A stretch of 39,708 nucleotides of DNA, from positions 1 to 39,708 of IMG/VR virus record IMGVR_UViG_3300030098_000957; one strand, given 5' to 3'. The position numbers and the translations under genes are program-made. This stretch comes from a virus. Below, piece after piece: positions 8,537 through 17,723 of the stretch. A model generated the notes under the pieces. That model was not told the DNA's origin, searched no databases, and saw nothing but the letters and a program-made list of their open reading frames with translations. Within the stretch, counting starts at the first letter, position 1, and each line of letters begins with the position of its first letter.

Positions 8537-11401
8537 TTATGTTGCTACTTGTCGATCAAGAATACCCAGATTAAGATAATTATCTGGACTGCCCTCAGTG
8601 AATGGAGTTACTTTACTAATACAACCCTCACAGCTACGACACCATGGATCTTGTGCCGTGATAAATACTGATGTCCATTCACTATCAATACCTACAGCTT
8701 CCTCAGCATTACCGCTAAGTCCACTATTTCTAAAGTTAACACCGTTGCCTACATATCGTAAAATATTTGTACCATTTATAGTATCATCATCATCGGCTCC
8801 ATCAGCTCCTGTACGAGATCCATTCATTCTAGTTAATTCATTATTATAACTAGCAGTAATCATATGTGCATCAGTGCTAAACCTATAAATATCTTGACAG
8901 AATATCGGTAAAACTCCGCATACTTCTGAAAGATCTAGATCGCCGCTACCATCATCTCTAAATGGACTAACGTGTTGCGCATCTTCACATGTATCTTGAT
9001 CTTCTAGATCTTCAATAAAGTTTTGATTGCCTCTACTGAAAAATCTCCTGTTAACATCATTATCATTACCAACTAAATCAGAGTACACAGCTAAAGCTTT
9101 TTGAAGTGTACAGGCTTGCATACTACCTAAAGATGTACAATAAGAGTCAAAATAAAAAGGCAAGCCTGTTAAACTAAATCCATCTGTACCTGCAGCACCA
9201 AATGTAATTTTAGATGTATTAGAATTACCGGGATATACTTTAAATGCTTCCGCATCCACAGTAACAGTCTGCAAATCACTACGACCTGCTGTTGTATCGT
9301 TTATTTCTCCGTCTCTAGTTTTTTGTTTAATATGATTAAATCCATTAACATTAAAACCAGCAGCTAGTTCAATATACGGAGCAAAAGGAATAACCTCATC
9401 AACCGCTTTGCCTATTAAAGATGCATCTCTTTGAAAAATATTTCTTTCTATCCTTGTAAATCTAGCTTCATCATTTTGAGGTAAAATATAATTATCTGGA
9501 AAACCATCTGCTGCGGTTGTTCCATCTGCTCTAACACCCGGAACATCTGCTAAATGATTTCCGTAATATCCAATATATTTATAGAAAGGAGTAATTTCAC
9601 CTGTATCTGGTCGCTGAATATACAACCTACCTTTATATGTATTTGTTGCACTATTGTAACCAATTGGAGGTGCATCTAAAATATTAATATCTGTTCGATA
9701 TTTAAATCTTTCATTTGTTTCAAAATCAAAACCACCCGGAGGAGTACTTCCACATCTATTTCCCTGTACGTTAGTAACACAAGGAATTAATGGAGGATTA
9801 GCAATACCTGCACTTAATGCATTATCTGAGCTTGATAAAATAGACGCTACAATAGTACCCTTATTTGACGTAACATCCGTACTAACAGATACGCTATTTA
9901 AAGTATAGTCAAAATCAATAGTAGAATTAATTCTTCTTCCATCAGGACATGGAGTAGATACAAGAGGAGTTTGATCAATAACTATATTTCTTTTATACTC
10001 TGCAGTAATAGTAATTGTCTGAGGTTTAAAATTATTAACATTGTTTCCACTTGTATCTTTAATACTTCTATCAGCTCCAATAATATTCTCTGATAAATTA
10101 TGACCTTCTAAACTATTTCTGCCCGGAGCTTGTTCATAATCTAATCCTATACTTCTCCCAAGACCGGGGCTATCTGGACCATCATTACAAATTGCAGCAC
10201 CATCAATTGACGGTAATAAATCTGGAGCTTCTGATGGATTAGAAGGTGTTATGGGTCTAGCAAAATTATTTCCATCTGAAAAATTATCTGCTATGGTACA
10301 GTCAATAGAATATGTTCTTGCAATTTGTACACTACATGGCCAAGTTGAAGGACAATCACTAAGAGTATCACTAAAGGTAGTATCTGTAATATCAATAATG
10401 TCATCAAGACCTTTAGTAGTTCTACTAGAGTCTCCTAACATAAAACCAAAGTATGCTTGCAAACAATCTTGACAGTTTTCTAAATAATCATAAGCACTAC
10501 CAGCTGATGTTCCACCTGTTGCATGGGTTTTAACTACAGGACTATTAACATAAGCATCAATTTTATAAGGATACTTTAATCTTGCAACAAAGTTATCTGA
10601 AACTGTTGCACAGTCTGGTTTAATTTGTTTTGTTCTATCTATAACTCTAAAAATATCTTCTGGTAATGAAGCACTTTTTACACCACCTGAGCCATTGCCA
10701 ACTAATCCAGCCTGAGTATCATCAGCAGTAGAGCTGCTTGGAGTTCCATAAACTGCAGCAGCATTACCACTAACATCAACTAAAGAACCAGACAATGTAA
10801 TATAATCGCCAATATCTAAAGGATTAGTTGCATTATTAGTTGATCCATCAATAGTGGCACCGATAACATTAAAGGCATAGTATTGTTGTCTTGCACAAGT
10901 AGTTGTATGGCTATCGCCGGTACAGTTGTATTTATTTTTTAACGCCTTTAAATTATTAGCCGTATCTACTTTAGATGCACTTGTACCGCCGCCTAGTATT
11001 TGGAAATAATCATTCTTATTACAAAGACATACCACAACCCACAGCTCATTATCCTGAGCAACAGACTCGTCTAGAATATTATCACAAGGATCACCGCCTG
11101 CACCGGGACTACCTACTGCATCATATAAGTCACTACCTGATACTCCAGTAAGAATTAAAGCATCTTTTGGTGGCGAGTTAGTACTAGTGCTTCTATCAAC
11201 AAGCCAGCCTAGTTTATCGCCACTAGTTCCTGCTGGATCGCAGTCATCAAACTGTGACTTGACATATACCTTAGTGTCAGCTACGCCTTCAAATACTGTT
11301 GTAGAAATGTAGGCAATCTCTGCAGCAAAACAACTAGTGTCACATCGAGTGCATTTAAAAAACTCTGGACAACATCGTTTGGTAATATCAGAAGACGGCA
11401 T
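8537..11401 (-). CDS. Large cysteine-rich virion/adhesin protein
   Basis: This 954-aa protein contains about 29 cysteines by my count, very unusual for a phage structural protein. They come as close pairs: RCC, CTRC and SC within the first 25 residues, VVCLC near 130, ENCQDC near 310, and CRSCEGC near the C-terminus. Between them lie Gly/Ser/Thr/Asp/Asn-rich beta-type stretches typical of tail fibres. There is no signal peptide. The gene is just downstream of tail B and a fibre-like gene, so a tail fibre, tip or baseplate-like role is likely. The cysteines may form disulphides after release or bind metal. The stop of the upstream gene is two bases from the ATG (TGATATG) and there is only a weak GGA upstream, so translation is probably coupled. 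I recognise no known domain. Confidence 0.85.
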   Translation of the reverse strand: MPSSDITKRCCPEFFKCTRCDTSCFAAEIAYISTTVFEGVADTKVYVKSQFDDCDPAGTSGDKLGWLVDRSTSTNSPPKDALILTGVSGSDLYDAVGSPGAGGDPCDNILDESVAQDNELWVVVCLCNKNDYFQILGGGTSASKVDTANNLKALKNKYNCTGDSHTTTCARQQYYAFNVIGATIDGSTNNATNPLDIGDYITLSGSLVDVSGNAAAVYGTPSSSTADDTQAGLVGNGSGGVKSASLPEDIFRVIDRTKQIKPDCATVSDNFVARLKYPYKIDAYVNSPVVKTHATGGTSAGSAYDYLENCQDCLQAYFGFMLGDSSRTTKGLDDIIDITDTTFSDTLSDCPSTWPCSVQIARTYSIDCTIADNFSDGNNFARPITPSNPSEAPDLLPSIDGAAICNDGPDSPGLGRSIGLDYEQAPGRNSLEGHNLSENIIGADRSIKDTSGNNVNNFKPQTITITAEYKRNIVIDQTPLVSTPCPDGRRINSTIDFDYTLNSVSVSTDVTSNKGTIVASILSSSDNALSAGIANPPLIPCVTNVQGNRCGSTPPGGFDFETNERFKYRTDINILDAPPIGYNSATNTYKGRLYIQRPDTGEITPFYKYIGYYGNHLADVPGVRADGTTAADGFPDNYILPQNDEARFTRIERNIFQRDASLIGKAVDEVIPFAPYIELAAGFNVNGFNHIKQKTRDGEINDTTAGRSDLQTVTVDAEAFKVYPGNSNTSKITFGAAGTDGFSLTGLPFYFDSYCTSLGSMQACTLQKALAVYSDLVGNDNDVNRRFFSRGNQNFIEDLEDQDTCEDAQHVSPFRDDGSGDLDLSEVCGVLPIFCQDIYRFSTDAHMITASYNNELTRMNGSRTGADGADDDDTINGTNILRYVGNGVNFRNSGLSGNAEEAVGIDSEWTSVFITAQDPWCRSCEGCISKVTPFTEGSPDNYLNLGILDRQVAT

Positions 11402-11402
11402 A

Positions 11403-12635
11403 TCAACACGGTCCTACAAGAGCATTAGTTGCACAGAAGTAATACAAACGACTAATGCCGTCTGTTCCAGTACGACCTGCTGTAGTATCTGTAGCAGTTC
11501 CCACTACAAGTTTTCTACGTTCAGTCATTTCAACAACAACTTGTTCATCTACTAATCGCCAACCCTCAGAATTAGATGTAAATCCTAAGTTTGTATTAGA
11601 AGTTTCAGAACTAGTTGACTCATAAGCTGTACCACTTTCTGATTCAGTTTCTGCTTGGTTATTACCAGAACCAGAAACATAAGATGCTACACCCCCAATA
11701 GGAATAACTCTAGCATTTGTAGGCCAGTCTCCATCTGCGTCTTGACCCGGAGTAGTACGAATACCGGGGAACACAAAATCTTTATCATTCATTAATTCAT
11801 GAATATTAAGAGCAGCATCAAGGTGAGTACCACCCGTGGCTGTATCTGACTCTCTTGCTAAGTCAGCATTTGCAATATTAACCTGCGGCACATTAGACTG
11901 TCCTTCAGTTGTAATTGCCACTGTTCCTGTTTGACTACCATCGGTCGTACTAAACTGAGGAGTAGGTCTATGGCCTTTATAATCACCGAGTGCAGTAAAT
12001 GTAAGCACAGCACCAGATCTCTCAATGCGATATACTCCGCTTTCTGAAGCTTCACTAACACAAAGTTTTAATGAACCACCATCAGCACTATCATCTAAAT
12101 CATGAAGATCGTCAAAGATTTTAATTGCGGCGTTTTCTGGAGTTTCGTTATTAGCAATATCTGCTGTAGTAACAGTTTGGAATGCACCAGAACTATTAGG
12201 GATTTTAATAGTATGATCTCCTGCAGAACCTGCTGCATTCGTAGCGATTGTAAGAGTCCAGATCTGAGCTACGTCATAAAAGGTGCTGCCTAAAGATACT
12301 TCTTCCCAAGCGTACAGGAATCGGTTAGGCAAGGCATTAGGAGTTGTTGTACTGTAGTCAGCATTTAAAGGTTTAAAGTGAGTAATACGAGCTAAGAATT
12401 TTTGTTCATCTACTACGGTTCTAACTTGGTTATTAAGCTCTTCACCTACAGGTAATCTGTCACCAATTTGACCATCTCCATAATGCAAATGAATAGCACC
12501 AAACTCTCTTGTACCATCAGTTGCAGTAAAGTTTCTGTTAGCTGGCATTTCTACCGTAATTTCACCTGCTGCACCTGTTGTAAAAGCACTATGATCTGCT
12601 TTACTTCCTCTACGCTTTTGTACTCTACTAGCCAT
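11403..12635 (-). CDS. Tail fibre-like protein
   Basis: The 410-aa product begins with a basic segment and a motif seen at the N-terminus of many phage fibres and tropism determinants: KRRGSKADHSAFTTGAAGE, then VEMPANRN and, near residue 50, HLHYGDG. The remainder is Gly/Ser/Thr/Asn-rich and predicted beta. It includes a segment at residues ~130-230 resembling a repeated structural insert (DHTIKIPNSSG, ETPENAAIKIFDDL) and a Ser/Glu/Thr-rich linker near 330-350. The ATG has AAGGAG seven bases upstream. Encoded directly after tail B, it is probably the adaptor or fibre that attaches to the tail nozzle. The motif assignment is from memory. Confidence 0.72.
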   Translation of the reverse strand: MASRVQKRRGSKADHSAFTTGAAGEITVEMPANRNFTATDGTREFGAIHLHYGDGQIGDRLPVGEELNNQVRTVVDEQKFLARITHFKPLNADYSTTTPNALPNRFLYAWEEVSLGSTFYDVAQIWTLTIATNAAGSAGDHTIKIPNSSGAFQTVTTADIANNETPENAAIKIFDDLHDLDDSADGGSLKLCVSEASESGVYRIERSGAVLTFTALGDYKGHRPTPQFSTTDGSQTGTVAITTEGQSNVPQVNIANADLARESDTATGGTHLDAALNIHELMNDKDFVFPGIRTTPGQDADGDWPTNARVIPIGGVASYVSGSGNNQAETESESGTAYESTSSETSNTNLGFTSNSEGWRLVDEQVVVEMTERRKLVVGTATDTTAGRTGTDGISRLYYFCATNALVGPC

Positions 12636-12646
12636 ATATTAACTCC

Positions 12647-15600
12647 TTAGTTTTGACCCGATCTGTAGGTCTGTTTGAAGACACCTTTAAATTCAATATG
12701 CGTAATATTGCATGGAGTATAGTGATCACTTGTAATAAATACCTTCATACGTTCAGAATCACCAAACACTTTAGCAATAAACTCTCCCTCTGCATCAATG
12801 GGAACAACCTGATCTAGGGTTGTTTTACTATTAAGAACATTTTTGTAGAAAGGATTTCTTTTTGTAGTAATACTGGCAAAGTTTTCTTCGCCTTTTCTTT
12901 GAACTTTAATGCTATATATTCCGGTATCAGAATATCTAGTAGAAATAGTCCTTAGATTTAATACACCATCTACAGCATTCATTTCATTATCTCTAATAAA
13001 TTGAGTAGATAACTCAACATTCATATCATATTTAGAACCAAATAAAACACCTACACTACCGCCATCAATAGGAGCCAGCAAGAAACCCTGATCTTCAGAA
13101 CTTCCTATAAAATTATCATTAATTAAACCTTGGGTTTCTTGAATTACAATTTCATCATTAATGCTGCCTTGATTATCAATGGTAGTCACTACATCATTAA
13201 AGTTACCATCTATAATAACTCTGGTTCTTTGACCCGGAGTTAACTCTGATACAGTAACTTCGGGACTTTGGAACTGTACATTATTATTTCCACTTTCTCT
13301 AAATAAGTTTTCACTAAACACCGCAGTATCTATATTAGGATCTTGCATAGGCAAAATAAATGTAGTCTTATTAGTAGCTGCATCATAGCTAATTGTAGCA
13401 TCATCTCCTGTACCATCAGGTGCAACAAGCATAAGATTGTCTAATCGAGGCTGATTAATATCGGCTTCTTCTAAGAATGTCCTATGTATAAAGAACTGCC
13501 GAGTAACATTGCCATCTTGGTCTGTGTACGGTCTAGTGGCTACCATATAAATAAAGTTATCAAATGATTCCATAGCATCAACCTGCAGGTTTTCATCAAA
13601 GATATATCTATACAGAGCATTTTGTTGAATCTTGTCTCCCGTAAATTTGTTTACATAAAAATACAAATTGTTTGGTGCATCAGCATCTACCATAGCAATA
13701 AGATCTTGAGCTGGTGCTCTAGTAATAGACCCATAGTTAGTCGGAAGATATCCTCCACAATGAGCAGAAGTTTCTATTGCCTGCGTAATTACATTTTTAT
13801 TTGCTGTAGAGTAATACAAGTATACTTTTTGTGGGGCAAAAAAGTAAATTTGAGAACCTAACAACTGCGGTTTAGCAATAGGATCAGTTGAGTAAAACGT
13901 AGTAGGCGACAACTCTGCTGTAAACGGAGTGATTTGATTTTCAGATCCCTGTAATTCAAACTGTACATCATTATCTGTGTTAATAAACAAGAAGTCATAG
14001 AAAGAAATCATGTTATTAATCTTAGATACTTTGTCAATAGAAGACCTAACATCAATTACATCACTATCTACAATAGTTCCGGGGTCTGTTAAGAACAGAT
14101 TAAAGAAGTTACCAAACTCTGAAGAGAAAATAGTATCATCAATAGCAAACCATAGTCTATTTCTCCATGTAGTAATAGCAGTAATACGCCGCCGAATCCG
14201 ATTATTAGTATCAGTGCTATCAATAAAGGGCGATGGACCCGGATTACTAGTTAAATCTCCTGATAATCTTGGTTGCCATGAGGGTGTACGCAACTTCCAT
14301 GATTGATTAGCAGAGTCAAAATCAATAACAATGGGTAATGTGTTCGCATCCCATACAGAATATCGTGATTCTGCTCTCACCTTTTCATAGTATGGATTGC
14401 CTCTGTCAGGCTCTCTTACTGCACGGTAGAATCCGGGTGTAAAATCAAAGAATCGTTCACGGCACTCATAAACCTTGCCTCTACCCAAACTAGAAAACGT
14501 AGCATTGGTGGGCAAAGAACCATTTTCATACAAAGAAAATAAAGTATCTTCTGCATTATTTACTTTAATAGTATCGTTTTCTTCTGTAGGAATAGGAACA
14601 TTTTGAAATGATACAACAGATTGGCCTAAGTCTGTTTGTTGTGAGATATTAAAGTTCTTATCTTCTACAACAAGCTTATGATCGCGAGTTAAATTACGAA
14701 TACCTAGCAGAGCGGCAAAGTTTGCAGAAGGAACCTCTTGAGTTGCTTGATCTGCAGTAACAGTATTAGCAATATCTTCTACAAAAACTGTAGTTCTTTT
14801 CTTTGCATCAAAACCTTCATCAGTAGGTTCTTTACCTGTTGAATCTTTAAATGTTAAAACCTGAAGCCCAACACTTTCGTCTGAGTTATTAGTAGAATCT
14901 AAAACATCTAAGTTATTATCAGCATAACAAAGAGCATACACACCCCGCTCATCATCGGTATTATCTTTTGTATCGTCACTAATAAATCTTGCCAAATCAT
15001 TTAGTGTAGCTAAATTTAAAATTCTATCTGGAGTAGCTAGATTAATTTTATAAGAAGATGTGTCAACAAATGTACCCAACATGGGGCTAACCTGTCTTGT
15101 AAAAAGACGAATATTATTTACATAGCCAGTATTAGGAATTAATTTAGTACCATCTTCATTAAATAAATCATTAAAAATATCTTTATCTTTGTTGATTGTA
15201 CGCAAAGCTTTAGAATTACTATTCCCTAAACCCAAAGATTCTACAAAGTTTTGATTGCCCTGTTGATTGCTGTTAAAGTTTTCGCCAGTAGCTAACAAGA
15301 CAAGATTTTCTTGGCTATCATCTACAATAGAAAGACGATTAGTACTACTGTCAATTTTAATGGTAGCATCAGCACCAGAGTTTTCAATTAGATTTTTTAA
15401 ATCCGCAATAGTTTTAGTTTCATCTACGGCAGAGGCACCATCCGCAGTAACAATTACACCAGCATCATTAATTGTTCCGCTACCATTAGATCCCATACCA
15501 TTAGTGCTATCATTAGCAATAGTAAAGGCAGTTAAAGGTCTAAGTTTTTGAGTAACTTTTAAATCAGATAAACCTATAGCTCGATTACTAGCACCTGCAG

Positions 15601-16909
15601 GAATTGGTTGTAAGGCTACATCGCCTGCACTTAAAGTAGTATCAAACTCATTTAACTCTACGGCATACTGCACAGAACCACGGCTAATAAAAAACTTGTC
15701 AGCAAAGTAAGTATCATTAGCAGCAGCAGTGCTAGGATCTTTAGCATTACCAGCCAAAGTATCTCCTGTAAAGTTATTAACTAACTGCATTCTGGGAATA
15801 GCTTGATCACCATCAAATAGTTTAGTAGTAGGATTTACATCTAAAGACGAGAGCAACGTGGTTTCTGAAATAGGCACAAGATTTTTAGTATCAGGAAGTG
15901 CAGATACTCTATATTGTATACCCTTTCCTCTAACATCAGGAACACGAGTAACAACCTCCCAGAAAAAATTAGCTTCTGATGTAGGGAAAGTACCTGAAAC
16001 TAACTCTAAATCATCTCGTTTTAATTTAAACTTATCTGTTGGCTCTTTAAAGTTAATTAACTTATATACGCCCTGTAAACTAGTTCTTAACGAATCAGTA
16101 TATAAATTTAAAATAAATGTTTCAGGTTGTATACCACCTGTATAAAAATCATTAAAAGGAAAACCTTGATGAGTTGTATTAACATCTTGAGGAACAGTAG
16201 ATTGATCTTGCAGGGTAAAAGAATCAAAGATACCATTATCTAAATTAGATCTAATTGTAAATGTATAGTTACTGCTATCCAACGAAGGGTCATGACTAAT
16301 AGTTGTATAAGCGTTTAAAACAGTTTTTACGGCTCCCTCTCTATATCCAGCTGATACTTGGTTATTTAATGCAATTAAAGCAGTGCCAAATAAAGCAAAG
16401 GATAGAGCTTCTGAAGATTTTACACCATCTGGATTAGCTGTTAAATAGTTATAGTGAGATCTAGTAATAGAAGAAGTATCGAATGTTTGCAAGTCCATTC
16501 TTTTTCTTGACTTATTTAATTTCCATACCGTAATAAATTTCTTTTTAATGTCATCAGTAAATCCGTCTTCACCTAAAGCTAAACTAAAATTAATTGCAAT
16601 TAAGAATCTATTATCTTGATCAATAGAAATCCATTTAAAAAAGATATCATCGTTTTGATTTGGAACATATCTGCTTCCATCATCTAAGATATTAAACAAT
16701 AAAGATCCGGGTGCAAATGTAGAGTTATCGCTGTAGATAATATCGCCTCCAGCAATCCATTCTAGAGGAGGTCGTTTTTCAATAGATCTTTCTGTTGTAA
16801 CTAAAACATTATCTAAATCTTGAGCTTCCGTAGGCAAGCGTTTATTGCTAGCCTGTCGCCCAACCCCACCGGATAACGTAGGAATTGCAATCTTTTGATG
16901 CACGCTCAT
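12647..16909 (-). CDS. Tail tubular protein B (T7 gp12-like), greatly enlarged
   Basis: The N-terminus has the gp12-type opening: IPTLSGGVGRQ, then RLPTEAQDLDNVLVTTE and RSIEKRPPLEW. This is the usual GGVS-QPxxLR ... KRPPT pattern of the tail nozzle protein. A segment near residues 900-1050 (RRRITAITTWRNRLWFAIDDTIF, FELQGSENQITPFTAEL, TQAIETSAHCGGYLP) matches the gp12 propeller region as I remember it. At 1420 aa it is almost twice T7 gp12 (about 794 aa). Extra Asn/Asp/Thr-rich beta modules occupy roughly residues 150-720. The start overlaps the tail A stop as ATGA, so the genes are coupled. The protein should form the hexameric nozzle below tail A and hold the fibres. Confidence 0.9.
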   Translation of the reverse strand: MSVHQKIAIPTLSGGVGRQASNKRLPTEAQDLDNVLVTTERSIEKRPPLEWIAGGDIIYSDNSTFAPGSLLFNILDDGSRYVPNQNDDIFFKWISIDQDNRFLIAINFSLALGEDGFTDDIKKKFITVWKLNKSRKRMDLQTFDTSSITRSHYNYLTANPDGVKSSEALSFALFGTALIALNNQVSAGYREGAVKTVLNAYTTISHDPSLDSSNYTFTIRSNLDNGIFDSFTLQDQSTVPQDVNTTHQGFPFNDFYTGGIQPETFILNLYTDSLRTSLQGVYKLINFKEPTDKFKLKRDDLELVSGTFPTSEANFFWEVVTRVPDVRGKGIQYRVSALPDTKNLVPISETTLLSSLDVNPTTKLFDGDQAIPRMQLVNNFTGDTLAGNAKDPSTAAANDTYFADKFFISRGSVQYAVELNEFDTTLSAGDVALQPIPAGASNRAIGLSDLKVTQKLRPLTAFTIANDSTNGMGSNGSGTINDAGVIVTADGASAVDETKTIADLKNLIENSGADATIKIDSSTNRLSIVDDSQENLVLLATGENFNSNQQGNQNFVESLGLGNSNSKALRTINKDKDIFNDLFNEDGTKLIPNTGYVNNIRLFTRQVSPMLGTFVDTSSYKINLATPDRILNLATLNDLARFISDDTKDNTDDERGVYALCYADNNLDVLDSTNNSDESVGLQVLTFKDSTGKEPTDEGFDAKKRTTVFVEDIANTVTADQATQEVPSANFAALLGIRNLTRDHKLVVEDKNFNISQQTDLGQSVVSFQNVPIPTEENDTIKVNNAEDTLFSLYENGSLPTNATFSSLGRGKVYECRERFFDFTPGFYRAVREPDRGNPYYEKVRAESRYSVWDANTLPIVIDFDSANQSWKLRTPSWQPRLSGDLTSNPGPSPFIDSTDTNNRIRRRITAITTWRNRLWFAIDDTIFSSEFGNFFNLFLTDPGTIVDSDVIDVRSSIDKVSKINNMISFYDFLFINTDNDVQFELQGSENQITPFTAELSPTTFYSTDPIAKPQLLGSQIYFFAPQKVYLYYSTANKNVITQAIETSAHCGGYLPTNYGSITRAPAQDLIAMVDADAPNNLYFYVNKFTGDKIQQNALYRYIFDENLQVDAMESFDNFIYMVATRPYTDQDGNVTRQFFIHRTFLEEADINQPRLDNLMLVAPDGTGDDATISYDAATNKTTFILPMQDPNIDTAVFSENLFRESGNNNVQFQSPEVTVSELTPGQRTRVIIDGNFNDVVTTIDNQGSINDEIVIQETQGLINDNFIGSSEDQGFLLAPIDGGSVGVLFGSKYDMNVELSTQFIRDNEMNAVDGVLNLRTISTRYSDTGIYSIKVQRKGEENFASITTKRNPFYKNVLNSKTTLDQVVPIDAEGEFIAKVFGDSERMKVFITSDHYTPCNITHIEFKGVFKQTYRSGQN

Positions 16910-17655
16910 GTCGTGTATCTCCAGAATCTAAATCTACTTGGATCATTATGTGCGTTACCTCTTTGGGATACAATTCTACGCAAAGAACTGTCGCCAGATG
17001 CAAAGATATTTCTAGCTTTATCATTAGCATCTGCAGATCTACCTTTAGCGGTGAGCATAGCAGCTCTTTCTGCTAATAGCCGATCAACATCTCTATCTCC
17101 TTGCACAAACATTTGATATTGCCTAGATGCTGATGCTGCAATACCTTTCTGTACACTAGTTTCTAAGTCTTTAAACTCTATATATTCAACAATAGAAATA
17201 GTTAGCTCTTCGCTAGTAGCAAACTCATCTGTATTATCTGTAACATTAAACAATACATTGTAATCTGTTCCATTAGATTCAATACCGAATCTTCTAGGAG
17301 CCGTAGTAATTCTAATATCAAGATCATCACTTATAGATTCAGTAATTAACTGAGCAGAGATTAAGGAACCAGTAATCATATTATCTGTAAATGGAGATAG
17401 CTGCACCCTACCTTTAGTAGCATCAGAAATAGGACGAGCTGCATGACCAGTTGGACCTGTACGAGAAGGGAATACTTTAATAGGTCTACGATTTACTGCC
17501 ATGCCCCGCAACTGTGCTTCTAAAGTAGCTTGATCTAAGATAAAAACTGCTAAGTTAACATCTGTGTTTAGATCATCGGTAAGGCTGGTAACAAGTTGTT
17601 CACCAGAATTAAAAAGCATTTCATTAACAGCATCTAATTTACTCATTAGTCCCAT
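16906..17655 (-). CDS. Tail tubular protein A (T7 gp11-like)
   Basis: The 249-aa product starts with the gp11 signature: a KLDAVNEMLFNSGEQLVTSL helix, then VNLAVFILDQATLEAQLRGM. T7 gp11 is about 196 aa and forms the dodecameric gatekeeper ring between portal and nozzle. The C-terminal ~60 residues (REAA-like AERAAMLTAKGRSADANDKARNIF) are helical and basic. The first ATG at 17655 is preferred because AAGGAG lies six bases upstream; a second ATG lies three codons in. The gene follows the capsid terminator, as gene 11 follows the terminator in T7, and overlaps tail B by four bases. Confidence 0.9.
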   Translation of the reverse strand: MGLMSKLDAVNEMLFNSGEQLVTSLTDDLNTDVNLAVFILDQATLEAQLRGMAVNRRPIKVFPSRTGPTGHAARPISDATKGRVQLSPFTDNMITGSLISAQLITESISDDLDIRITTAPRRFGIESNGTDYNVLFNVTDNTDEFATSEELTISIVEYIEFKDLETSVQKGIAASASRQYQMFVQGDRDVDRLLAERAAMLTAKGRSADANDKARNIFASGDSSLRRIVSQRGNAHNDPSRFRFWRYTT

Positions 17656-17662
17656 AGTATCC

Positions 17663-17703
17663 TCCTTTTAAAAGACCCGAGGCCCCCTTTCGGGGGCTCC
17701 GGG
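17663..17703 (-). terminator. Intrinsic terminator after the capsid gene
   Basis: On the minus strand a GC-rich hairpin has a CCCG outer stem, a two-base G-A internal mismatch, a six-base GCCCCC inner stem and a GAAA tetraloop. The matching arms GGGGGC and CGGG follow, then TCTTTT. It begins 20 bases after the capsid stop and ends just before the tail A ribosome binding site. T7 has its main terminator, T-phi, in the same place between genes 10 and 11, which keeps capsid expression above tail expression. The GAAA loop and U-rich tail support real termination. Confidence 0.88.
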
Positions 17704-17723
17704 CGAATGTGTATTTAATTGTC

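Noticed and set aside
11858-12061. 67-aa Leu-rich minus-strand frame inside the fibre-like gene
   Set aside because: It lies wholly inside a larger gene in another frame, lacks a ribosome site, and its Leu runs come from repeated Thr/Ala codons read out of frame.
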